Part shown: one piece after another, positions 48,436-56,431 of the stretch | How positions within the stretch are numbered: the stretch's first letter is position 1 | Layout: every line of letters begins with the position of its first letter | Position numbers and translations under genes: made by a program | Assembly: GCF_013394775.1 (NCBI RefSeq) | Contig: NZ_JABXYT010000001.1 | Coordinates: forward strand, 1,254,501-1,318,500 | DNA: 64,000 bases | Direction: 5' to 3' | DNA from: Oribacterium sp. oral taxon 102 | Lineage (GTDB): Bacteria > Bacillota > Clostridia > Lachnospirales > Lachnospiraceae | Notes under the pieces: model-generated | Seen by the model: the letters and a program-made list of their open reading frames with translations, nothing else | The model's database searches: none | Told to the model about the DNA's origin: nothing

Positions 48436-49563
48436 ATGACATTGCCGTCGGTAAGGATAGGAGGATTGGAGCTGCAGGTTCCGGTGATTCAGGGAGGCAT
48501 GGGCGTCGGGATCAGTCTTTCGTCGCTCGCGGGAGCTGTCGCAAGGGAGGGGGGCATGGGCGTCCTGTCCGCGGCGCAGCCGGGCTATCGCGACCCGGAA
48601 TGGACACGCAGCCCTCTGGAGAGTAATCTGCGTGCACTGGGCAGGCATATCCGCCGGGCGAGGGAGCTCTCGCAGGGAAGAGGTCTGCTCGGCGTGAATA
48701 TCATGCGCGCCTGTACGGACTATGAGAAGTATGTGCGCTGCGCGGCAGAGAACGGGGCAGATGCGATCCTGTCCGGTGCGGGGCTGCCGACAGAGCTGCC
48801 GGGGCTCATCGAGGGGACGGAGCTTCGCTTCGCGCCGATCGTCTCCTCCCTGAAGGCGATCCGCGTGCTGTTTTCCCTCTGGAAGAGACACTATGGGAGA
48901 GTCAGCGACTTCGTCGTGATCGAGGGGCCGAAGGCGGGCGGGCATCTCGGCTTCACGGTGGAGCAGGCACGTACGCTCACGAGGGCGGAGTATGATCTGG
49001 AGATCGGAGCGATCCTCCGCTATGTCTCAGAGGAGGCGGCGGCAGCCGGAACGGAAATCCCCGTTTTCGTAGCGGGCGGAATCTATGACCGGAGCGACAT
49101 CGACCATTACCTCAGGATGGGTGCATCCGGTGTGCAGATGGCGACCCGCTTCGTCGCGACAGAGGAATGCGACGCGCCGCGGAGCTATAAGAAGGCATAC
49201 GTCCGCGCTGCCCGTGAGGATGTCGTCATTGTGAAAAGTCCGGTGGGGATGCCGGGGCGCGCGATCCGGAATCGCTTCGTGCGGGAGCGGGAGAGCAGCA
49301 GAGAGCCGGTGCAGCGCTGCTTCCACTGTCTCGAGCGCTGCAATCCGGCGACTACGCCCTACTGCATCACGATGGCGCTCTGCCGCGCGGCGGGGCTGCG
49401 TCTTGGCGGGACAGACAGCGTATCGGAGCCGGAGCGCGGAGAGACGGAGAGGGAAGCCGCGTGTATGGAGGACGCGCTGCTCTTCTGTGGAGAGAATGTC
49501 TGGCGGATCGATCGCATCTCCACAGTGGCGGAGATTTTTTCGGAGCTGAATAGAGATATCTGA
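48436..49563 (+). CDS. Nitronate monooxygenase/FabK-like FMN enzyme with a cysteine-rich tail
   Basis: A 375-residue TIM-barrel flavoprotein of the 2-nitropropane dioxygenase family. VPVIQGGMGVGISLSSLAGAV, GLLGVNIM, FVVIEGPKAGGHLGF (substrate His), VFVAGGIYD and GVQMATRFVATEEC are all FMN-family blocks. Members include nitronate monooxygenase, FabK enoyl-ACP reductase and relatives. The tail CFHCLERCNPATTPYC (about residues 294-309) has a C-x2-C-x3-C-x7-C pattern that could bind metal or an iron-sulfur cluster and is absent from classical NMO and FabK. Start by ATG at 48436 after AGAGAAG. Exact reaction unknown. Confidence 0.85.
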   Translation: MTLPSVRIGGLELQVPVIQGGMGVGISLSSLAGAVAREGGMGVLSAAQPGYRDPEWTRSPLESNLRALGRHIRRARELSQGRGLLGVNIMRACTDYEKYVRCAAENGADAILSGAGLPTELPGLIEGTELRFAPIVSSLKAIRVLFSLWKRHYGRVSDFVVIEGPKAGGHLGFTVEQARTLTRAEYDLEIGAILRYVSEEAAAAGTEIPVFVAGGIYDRSDIDHYLRMGASGVQMATRFVATEECDAPRSYKKAYVRAAREDVVIVKSPVGMPGRAIRNRFVRERESSREPVQRCFHCLERCNPATTPYCITMALCRAAGLRLGGTDSVSEPERGETEREAACMEDALLFCGENVWRIDRISTVAEIFSELNRDI

Positions 49564-49747
49564 GGAAAACTAAAATTTATTGTGAAATATGCCATAAAAT
49601 CTAAAAAATAATAAGGCAAAACGACGATAATGTTATTCATGCTTTTTTTCATCCCTGCCCTAACCTATAATAAAAATAATAAGAGTGACAGAATTATTTT
49701 TGCCGCTCTGTTCACACTTCGGATCGGGTAATAGGGAGGGCAGGTTT

Positions 49748-51715
49748 ATGAAGTATGTAGTGGTGGCGGCAAGCCTTGCCGCACTGTGCTGTGCGGCGTG
49801 GCTCTACAGCTGGATCAGGGGACAGGAGGCAGGAAATCCGCGTATGCAGGAAATCGCATCCTATATCAGGGAGGGGGCGATGGCATTCCTGAACCGTGAA
49901 TACAGGATCGTGGCATTTTTCATACTGTTCATGTTCGTTTTTCTTTTCGCAGTCATCGGCGTATACAGCGCCGGTGCTTTCCTGTTCGGCGCACTCTTCT
50001 CTATCGCGGCAGGCAATATCGGGATGCATACCGCGACCTATGCCAATGTGCGTACTGCACGTGCGGCGGAGCAGGGCGGAATCCCGGCGGCGCTCCGCAT
50101 CGCCTTCCGCGGCGGCGCGGTCATGGGACTCTGCGTAGCGGGACTCGGGCTGCTCGGCATGGGCGGACTCTTTGTGATAGCGGGTGTCAGCCGGATTGAG
50201 CTCTTCTCGGGCTTCGGACTGGGAGCGAGCTCCATTGCTCTCTTCGGGCGTGTCGGAGGCGGCATCTACACCAAGGCGGCGGACGTAGGCGCGGATCTCG
50301 TCGGGAAGGTCGAGGCAGGCATCCCGGAGGATGATCCGCGGAATCCGGCGGTGATCGCGGATAATGTCGGGGACAATGTCGGCGATGTGGCAGGCATGGG
50401 CTCCGACCTCTTCGAGTCCTATGTGGGCTCCATCGTCTCAGCGGTCACGCTGGCGGCGGCGATTCCGGAGGTGGATCCGCTGCGGGGCAGTCTCTTCGCG
50501 CTTTCGATCGCGGCGGCGGGCATCCTCGCATCCCTGCTTTCGGTCTTTACGGTCGGCGGAAGGAATACGAAGGATCCGGCTTCGGCGCTGAACCGCGGAA
50601 CCTATCTCAGCGGTGGGCTGGTCGTGCTGCTCTCCTTCTTCCTGAGCCGGATGCTGCTCGGCGGCCTCCGTGCCTTCGGTGCGGTCGCGGCAGGTCTCCT
50701 GACCGGCATCCTGATCGGCGTACTGACCGAATACTACACCTCCGGCAGCTTTCGCCATGTGAGAGCGCTGGCGGAACAGTGCGGAACGGGGGCGGCGACA
50801 GCCGTCATTGACGGACTCGCGCTCGGGATGCTCTCGACGGCAGCACCGATCCTCTTGGTCTGCGCGGGGATCCTCGCGGCGTTTCGCTTCTTCGGACTCT
50901 ACGGCATTGCGCTTGCGGCAGTCGGGATGCTCTCGACGACAGGCATCGTCGTCGCGGTAGACGCGTACGGCCCGATCTCCGACAATGCGGGAGGGATCGC
51001 GGAGATGGCGGGACTTTCGGAGAATGTTCGGGAGATCACGGATAGGCTGGATGCGGTGGGCAACACGACGGCGGCGGTCGGAAAGGGCTTTGCGATCGGC
51101 TCTGCGGCGCTGACCGCACTGGCACTCTTCGCATCCTACGCGCAGATCGCGCAGCTTTCATCCATCAATCTGCTGGATCCGCTGGTGGTAGTCGGACTCC
51201 TGCTCGGCGGGATGCTGCCCTTCCTTTTCTCGGCGCTCACGATGAAATCTGTGGGGCGCGCCGCCTTCGAAATGATTGAGGAGGTACGCAGGCAGTTCCG
51301 CACGGATCGCGGGATTATGGAGGGCAGCAGCAGGCCGGACTATGCAAGGTGTGTGGATATCTCGACGCGGGCAGCGCTGAAGGAGATGCTCCTTCCCGGT
51401 GTGCTGGCAATCCTGAGTCCGATTCTGACCGGTATCCTGCTCGGACCCGCTGCACTCGGAGGCTTACTTGCCGGCTCGCTCGCGAGCGGCGTGCTGCTCG
51501 CGATTATGATGTCCAATGCCGGCGGTGCGTGGGACAATGCGAAGAAATACATCGAGGAGGGACACTGCGGCGGCAAGGGCTCGGAGGCGCACAAGGCGGC
51601 GGTGATCGGCGATACGGTGGGAGATCCCTTCAAGGACACCTCCGGCCCCTCCATCAACATCCTGATCAAGCTGATGACGATCGTCTCCGTTACCTTCCTG
51701 CCGTTCTTCCTGTGA
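49748..51715 (+). CDS. hppA: Membrane-bound pyrophosphatase (H+ or Na+ pumping), K+-dependent type
   Basis: A 655-residue integral pyrophosphatase with about 16 helices that uses PPi hydrolysis to pump H+ or Na+. Catalytic motifs are complete: [42 protein letters not shown], and the final [11 protein letters not shown] and [15 protein letters not shown]. The motif [11 protein letters not shown] has Ala after the Thr pair, where K+-independent enzymes have Lys, so it should need potassium. Ion choice cannot be read with confidence. The start at 49748 follows GGGAGGGCAGG; a 21-residue upstream extension is rejected. The 184-base leader is AT-rich, with TATAAT at 49666-49671 but a poor -35. Confidence 0.94.
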   Translation: MKYVVVAASLAALCCAAWLYSWIRGQEAGNPRMQEIASYIREGAMAFLNREYRIVAFFILFMFVFLFAVIGVYSAGAFLFGALFSIAAGNIGMHTATYANVRTARAAEQGGIPAALRIAFRGGAVMGLCVAGLGLLGMGGLFVIAGVSRIELFSGFGLGASSIALFGRVGGGIYTKAADVGADLVGKVEAGIPEDDPRNPAVIADNVGDNVGDVAGMGSDLFESYVGSIVSAVTLAAAIPEVDPLRGSLFALSIAAAGILASLLSVFTVGGRNTKDPASALNRGTYLSGGLVVLLSFFLSRMLLGGLRAFGAVAAGLLTGILIGVLTEYYTSGSFRHVRALAEQCGTGAATAVIDGLALGMLSTAAPILLVCAGILAAFRFFGLYGIALAAVGMLSTTGIVVAVDAYGPISDNAGGIAEMAGLSENVREITDRLDAVGNTTAAVGKGFAIGSAALTALALFASYAQIAQLSSINLLDPLVVVGLLLGGMLPFLFSALTMKSVGRAAFEMIEEVRRQFRTDRGIMEGSSRPDYARCVDISTRAALKEMLLPGVLAILSPILTGILLGPAALGGLLAGSLASGVLLAIMMSNAGGAWDNAKKYIEEGHCGGKGSEAHKAAVIGDTVGDPFKDTSGPSINILIKLMTIVSVTFLPFFL

Positions 51716-51763
51716 GGAGGCGGGAACGCCTTTTGCAGGTGCTTCATTGGGGAAAATGAATTT

Positions 51764-51810
51764 TATGACTCTATTATGACAGAATTGTCATGGTAGAGTC
51801 ATATTTATTT
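51764..51810 (+). terminator. Long hairpin between hppA and the citrate-type transporter: terminator or operator
   Basis: TATGACTCTATTATGACA pairs with TGTCATGGTAGAGTCATA (two G-T pairs) around a GAAT loop, giving an 18-base stem, then TTTATTTC. Its AT-rich stem could also be a protein-binding dyad. Confidence 0.55.
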
Positions 51811-51873
51811 CAGCCGCGTATCGTATCCTTACCTTATCAAAAGAGACCTCGAAAGGTCGGGAAAGGGGTAAAT

Positions 51874-53175
51874 ATGGTAGCTTTGGTTGGATTTCTGATG
51901 ATTATCTGCATTGTCTTCCTGCTCCTAAGGGGCAAGATGTCGCCGATCGTGGTGCTCGCCGTGATTCCGTCGATCGCTGCGCTTCTGCTCGGGTACAATC
52001 CGGTGCAGATCGCGGATTTTATCAAGGAAGGAATCAAGACGACGACCAGCAATGGAATCCTCTTCATTTTCTCTGTGATTTATTTCGGCGTGCTGTCTGA
52101 TACCGGTCTCTTCGATGTGATCGTGAACTGGCTGGTGAAGCGGGCGGGCAGCAATGTCATCGCGGTAACGGTGGCGACGGCGCTGATCGCGACCATCGCG
52201 CATCTCGACGGTACGACGGCGACGACCGTGCTGATTACCATTCCGGCACTGTATCCGGTTTATAAGAGAATGAAGATCGATCCGAAGATTCTACTCTGCA
52301 TCACCGGCGCCTGTATGGGTGTCATGAATCTGCTTCCATGGGGCGGACCGACCGCAAGGGCGGCGACCGTGCTGCAGATGGATGCCAATGCGCTCTGGCA
52401 CATCCTGATCCCGATGCAGGTGATCGGACTGCTCTTAAACGTCGTGCTCGCCGTTCTGCTCGGAATGCTTGCCGTGAAGCAGGGAGCCGGTGCCGGGAAG
52501 GGCGAGGAGATCGCCGTGGATGAGAAGGCTGCCGCAGAGGTACAGGCCCTCCGCAAGAAGAACAGCTTCCTCGTATTCAATCTCGTACTCACGGTCGCGG
52601 TCATCGCAGTGCTGTCCATGGGTCTCGCCAGCAGCTATGTCGTATTCATGATCGGACTCTGTATCCTGCTGGCAGTGAATTATCCGGATCAGAAGCAGCA
52701 GGATAAGCTCATCAAGAAGCATGCGCCGGCAGCGCTTCTGATCTCCGCGACACTCTTCGCGGCGGGGGCGATGGTCGGCGTCTTCGACGGCACGGGAATG
52801 TTGGAGGCGATGGCGAATGCGATCATGGCTGTCATTCCGGCGGCGCTGGGCAGATACATCCATCTGATCTTCGGCGTACTCGCACTGCCGCTGGGGCTCT
52901 GCATCGGAACGGACGCTTATTTCTACGGTATTATGCCGCTGGTTATGCAGGTCGGCGAGACCTACGGCATCGCTTCCCTGTCCACTGCGCTGACGATGAT
53001 TATCGGGAAAAATATCGCGCTGATGGTCAGCCCGCTCGTGCCGGCGACCTATCTCGCGATCGGACTTACCAATACGGAGCTGAAGGATCACATGAAGTAT
53101 TCCATTCCGCCCTATTTCGTGCTCAGTGTACTGATGCTGCTGCTGGGTGTTATCCTCGGCGTGATTCCGCTCTGA
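51874..53175 (+). CDS. CitMHS family citrate/metal-citrate transporter
   Basis: A 433-residue membrane protein with about 12 hydrophobic segments, matching the CitMHS (CitM/CitH) family that imports citrate complexed with Mg or Ca together with protons. Recognisable segments are IAHLDGTTATTVLITIPALYPVYKRM, MGVMNLLPWGGPTARAATVL and LPLGLCIGTDAYFYGIMPL, which carry the polar residues of the two symmetrical pore repeats. The ATG at 51874 is preceded by GAAAGGGGTAAAT; an upstream frame extension is rejected. A two-component system follows by about 250 bases and may control it. The ligand could be another tricarboxylate. Confidence 0.9.
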   Translation: MVALVGFLMIICIVFLLLRGKMSPIVVLAVIPSIAALLLGYNPVQIADFIKEGIKTTTSNGILFIFSVIYFGVLSDTGLFDVIVNWLVKRAGSNVIAVTVATALIATIAHLDGTTATTVLITIPALYPVYKRMKIDPKILLCITGACMGVMNLLPWGGPTARAATVLQMDANALWHILIPMQVIGLLLNVVLAVLLGMLAVKQGAGAGKGEEIAVDEKAAAEVQALRKKNSFLVFNLVLTVAVIAVLSMGLASSYVVFMIGLCILLAVNYPDQKQQDKLIKKHAPAALLISATLFAAGAMVGVFDGTGMLEAMANAIMAVIPAALGRYIHLIFGVLALPLGLCIGTDAYFYGIMPLVMQVGETYGIASLSTALTMIIGKNIALMVSPLVPATYLAIGLTNTELKDHMKYSIPPYFVLSVLMLLLGVILGVIPL

Positions 53176-53191
53176 TAGAGGGAGAAGCACA

Positions 53192-53251
53192 GATGAAATC
53201 GGAGCCGTCACATGCCTATGGCACGTAGAGCATGAATAAATCAGCGCTTCC
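53192..53251 (+). repeat. Dispersed intergenic repeat, family 2, copy B
   Basis: GATGAAATCGGAGCCGTCAC, then CTATGGCACGTAGAGCATG and AATAAATCAGCGCTTCC. See copy A at 24929-24986. The core TGCC-TAT-GGCA can form a small hairpin. Confidence 0.4.
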
Positions 53252-53293
53252 ACAGGCCATTGATACGAATGGAATCAGGATAGAATTTCCGCT

Positions 53294-53320
53294 GCGGTCT
53301 CTTCGGAGGCCGCGGTTTTG
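53294..53320 (+). terminator. Intrinsic terminator after the citrate-type transporter
   Basis: GCGGTCTC/GAGGCCGC with a TTCG loop, followed by GGTTTTG. Confidence 0.65.
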
Positions 53321-53329
53321 TGCTACAAT
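53321..53329 (+). promoter_or_regulatory. Extended -10 promoter of the two-component system
   Basis: TGCTACAAT immediately after the terminator. No convincing -35 because the region is occupied by the terminator stem. Confidence 0.5.
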
Positions 53330-53424
53330 GGGGGCAGAGCGCATGTACGGCGCAAAGCGGAAGCAGAGTGTGTGTAAGCGGATACAGGGGAATGCCGGGG
53401 TGTTCAAGGTGCGGGAGGGCGGAG

Positions 53425-54129
53425 ATGGCAAGAGAGGAGATTCTGGTAGTGGATGACGAGGCGGCGATCCGTGCGGCGCTCAGGCTCGCCTTTCGGAGGG
53501 AGAACATCAATGTGACAGAGGCGGCGGACGGGAGAGAGGCGCTTGAGCTGCTCAGGCAGAGGCATTTCGATCTCGTCATTCTGGATGTAATGATGGAGGA
53601 GGTTGGCGGCTATCAGGCGCTTCAGACGATGCGGGCGCGGGGAGATCTCACGCCGGTGATGATGCTCTCTGGGAAATCCGACGAGATGGATCAGGTGCTG
53701 GGGCTCGGCTACGGGGCGGACAGCTATCTGACGAAGCCCTTTCATATCTCTGTGCTGATCCAGACGGCGAAGGCGCTGATCCGGCGGAGCCGCGTTTACA
53801 GTCATGCCGGAGAGAGGGAGCTGCGGCTCGGCCCCTTCCGCGTAGATACGCTCCGGATGGAGTGCCTGAAAAATGAACGTCCGCTCAGCTTCACCGCGCG
53901 GGAGCTGAGTCTCTTTCGTTTTTTCATGGAAAACGCCGGGAGGGTCTTTACGAAGGAGCAGCTCTATCGGCAGGTCTGGGACGAGGCGGTAGTGGACGAC
54001 AATACGATCACGGTCTATGTGAAGCGGATTCGGGACAAGATCGAGGAGGATCCGAAGAACCCGCGGTATTTGAAGACGGTCCGCGGCATTGGCTACCGCT
54101 TTGATATGGAAGAAGAGGGGGATGGATGA
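53425..54129 (+). CDS. OmpR/PhoB family response regulator
   Basis: A 234-residue regulator: receiver domain (residues 5-118) with the acidic pair D10-D11, phospho-acceptor D54 (VILDVMMEEVGGY), Thr/Ser in MMLSGKSDE and Lys in YLTKPF; then a winged-helix DNA-binding domain with SFTARELSLFRFFMENAGRV and the recognition helix ending TITVYVKRIRDKI. The reading frame is open from 53320, but GGGAGGGCGGAG and MAREEILVVDDE put the start at 53425. The stop overlaps the kinase start by four bases (ATGA). Confidence 0.94.
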   Translation: MAREEILVVDDEAAIRAALRLAFRRENINVTEAADGREALELLRQRHFDLVILDVMMEEVGGYQALQTMRARGDLTPVMMLSGKSDEMDQVLGLGYGADSYLTKPFHISVLIQTAKALIRRSRVYSHAGERELRLGPFRVDTLRMECLKNERPLSFTARELSLFRFFMENAGRVFTKEQLYRQVWDEAVVDDNTITVYVKRIRDKIEEDPKNPRYLKTVRGIGYRFDMEEEGDG

Positions 54130-56255
54130 AGAGCCGCTTCGGTGATATCCGCAGCCATTTAAACAGTATGATGCCGGTTTTCTTTGGCATCGCCTTTTTG
54201 CTGATTCTCTATATCGATGTGCGGAGCTTCCGGCATTACCGCGCCGCGATGATCGCACAGGAACAGCAGCAGCTCCTGATGATTGCGAAAACGGTAGGAA
54301 ATCATCTGGAGAATGCCGTGCAGCAGGAGCTCTCGGAGATCGAGCTCTATTTCGGGGGACTGGAGGATGCGGGGGTAGAAGAGGAAGCAGAGCAGCTGCG
54401 TCACGCTGCTCTATATTTTGCAAAACAGAATGGGGATGCCTTCCATGGCATCCTGCTCTATGACCGCATACAGGGAACCGTGCCGTATTCGAGTATGCAG
54501 CCCTCCGGAACAGCGGCGGCGCTTCGCCGTGCAGGAGAAGCAACGGAGGAGGCAGAGGCGGGCACGGCGGAGATTCTCGGCAAGGAGCTCGCCGATTCCG
54601 GCTGGTATGAGATGCTGCTTCGCTATCGCCTTCGCAATTCTCCTTACGATATCCTTTTTTCGGCTAATCTGAATTATCTTTATGAAACCATCGTTTCGCC
54701 GGTGAAGATCGGACGGAACGGCTATTCTGTCGTGAAGGACAAGGATCTCGCGATTATCATGCATCATGCGAGGAGCCAGATCGGCATGGATGCGGTCTAC
54801 GACAGAGCAGAGCGCTATCCGGAGCTGAATCTCACGAGCCTCCGTGCATGGATCGACAGACAGAAAGAGGAGGAAGAGGGCAGTGGCATCCTCGACAGCT
54901 ATGTCTGGGACAGTGAGGCGCTGGAGCCGGTAGAACGGATCGTCGCCTTTACGAAGATCCATTTTCAGGGGGAATGCTGGATCGTGAATTCGACGCTGCC
55001 GATGCAGGAGCTTTCCGGACCGCTCGGCTCCATGGTTCTGATGATTGCGGCTTTTACCGGCATCTATTTCCTGCTGCTTCTGATCGCGGCGGTTTTTCTC
55101 ACGGGCAGCCGCTATCAGGCGGAGGCGCAGCGGCAGGAGATCCGCTATCTTCGGGAGCTGAATCAGGGAATGGAGGTCATTTCCAGACAGAAGGAGGAAA
55201 TCCGGCATTACCAGAGAGTGCAGTCTCTGGGAATGATGGCGAGCCATATCGCGCATGAATTCAATAACTTTCTGACGCCGGTGCTGGTTTATGCGGAGCT
55301 TCTGGAGGGGGATGAGACGATCTCCCCGGAAAATCGTGAAATGCTCCGGGAGATTACGGGTGCGGTGAACCGCGCCTCGAAGCTCTCCCATGATCTGCTT
55401 GCCTTCGCACGGCAGGACTCCGGTTCGAAGCTCCGGCTTCTGAATATGACGGAGGAGACGCGGGCGGCTTCGGAGGTTGTGCGGCAGCTCTGCCCGGAGG
55501 AGCTTCGTTTCACGGCAGTGCTCACGGAGGAGCCGCTGCCTGTCATGGGCAGGGATGGAATGCTGCAGCACATCCTGCTGAACCTTTCGAAGAATGCCTT
55601 TCAGGCGATGGAGAAAACGACGCGGAAGGAGCTCGAGATCCGGCTCATGCGGGAGGGGGACTGGGCGGTGCTGACGGTAAGGGATACGGGCTGCGGGATT
55701 TCCGAGGACGCGAGGGCGCGGATTTTCGAGCCCTTCTATACGACGAAGGGCAGCCGGCAGGGCACAGGGCTTGGGCTTTCTGTCATTCAGAATGTGATGA
55801 ATTCGCTGGGCGGACGGATCGAGCTGGAGAGCGGCAGGATGCAGGGGAGTCTGTTCCGGCTCTATTTCCCGATCGAAGAGGCGGATCCGGGACGTCGAAT
55901 GCTCCGGATCCGGCGGATCTCTGTAGTCAGCGAGAGACAGGAAATGGAGGAGAAGCTGCGGAGATGGAACCGGGAGCATCCGAAGTATGCCTTTACGCTC
56001 TACCGCCATCCGGCGGCGCTGCTCAGTGCCCTGCAAGGAAACAGGGCGGAGACGGATATGGTGCTTTCAGACTATCGGCTGGATTCGATGAGCGGAATCG
56101 AGCTGCTGGAAATGGTGCGCCGCCTGAATGACGGGATTCGACTCCTGCTCTGCACGGAGGAGCCGGGAGAGGATCTTCAGTGGTATGTGAACAACGGGAT
56201 CATCGATCGTATCCTCCGGCAGGAGGAGTTTGAGGAGGTATTGCAGGAGGAATAG
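54126..56255 (+). CDS. Hybrid sensor histidine kinase with C-terminal receiver
   Basis: A 709-residue membrane sensor. Helix 1 (about 17-34) and helix 2 (about 302-327) enclose a 265-residue extracytoplasmic Cache-like domain. Then HisKA with H377 in SHIAHEFNNFLTPVLVYAELL, HATPase with LLNLSKNAFQAME (N box), DTGCGISEDA (G1) and GTGLGLSVI (G2), and a C-terminal receiver-like domain whose acceptor is D649 in VLSDYRLDSMSG. The His box HEFNN with the following LTP is the HEFNN type common among hybrid kinases. The receiver keeps the central Asp but lacks a clear acidic pair (ISVVSERQE), so it may be a sink or a pseudo-receiver. The signal is unknown. Confidence 0.92.
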   Translation: MKSRFGDIRSHLNSMMPVFFGIAFLLILYIDVRSFRHYRAAMIAQEQQQLLMIAKTVGNHLENAVQQELSEIELYFGGLEDAGVEEEAEQLRHAALYFAKQNGDAFHGILLYDRIQGTVPYSSMQPSGTAAALRRAGEATEEAEAGTAEILGKELADSGWYEMLLRYRLRNSPYDILFSANLNYLYETIVSPVKIGRNGYSVVKDKDLAIIMHHARSQIGMDAVYDRAERYPELNLTSLRAWIDRQKEEEEGSGILDSYVWDSEALEPVERIVAFTKIHFQGECWIVNSTLPMQELSGPLGSMVLMIAAFTGIYFLLLLIAAVFLTGSRYQAEAQRQEIRYLRELNQGMEVISRQKEEIRHYQRVQSLGMMASHIAHEFNNFLTPVLVYAELLEGDETISPENREMLREITGAVNRASKLSHDLLAFARQDSGSKLRLLNMTEETRAASEVVRQLCPEELRFTAVLTEEPLPVMGRDGMLQHILLNLSKNAFQAMEKTTRKELEIRLMREGDWAVLTVRDTGCGISEDARARIFEPFYTTKGSRQGTGLGLSVIQNVMNSLGGRIELESGRMQGSLFRLYFPIEEADPGRRMLRIRRISVVSERQEMEEKLRRWNREHPKYAFTLYRHPAALLSALQGNRAETDMVLSDYRLDSMSGIELLEMVRRLNDGIRLLLCTEEPGEDLQWYVNNGIIDRILRQEEFEEVLQEE

Positions 56256-56337
56256 AGGACGAAAAACGGGTGATGTAAAACAGAGGGTACAAGAAAAAAT
56301 TTAGCATAGTATTTGTTTATTCTATTACTCGTCCAAC

Positions 56338-56366
56338 TTGATTTAAGACGGTCTCTTTGAGATAAT
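56338..56366 (+). promoter_or_regulatory. Promoter of the large surface protein gene
   Basis: TTGATT, 17 bases, GATAAT. Just after the predicted start lies the inverted repeat GTTAGTT-N6-AACTAAC (56373-56392), a possible operator. Confidence 0.55.
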
Positions 56367-56372
56367 ACAGCG

Positions 56373-56392
56373 GTTAGTTATTATAAACTAAC
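56373..56392. promoter_or_regulatory. Inverted repeat at the transcription start of the surface protein gene
   Basis: Perfect seven-base arms GTTAGTT and AACTAAC separated by ATTATA. Position near +1 fits an operator; no T tract follows, so it is not a terminator. Confidence 0.4.
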
Positions 56393-56431
56393 TTTTGATG
56401 CGACTTAAATAATAAGAGGAGAGATAGAAGG

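Noticed and set aside
51764..51803. A transposon or insertion-sequence end
   Set aside because: The dyad is a closed hairpin rather than a pair of distant inverted repeats, and there is no transposase or target duplication.
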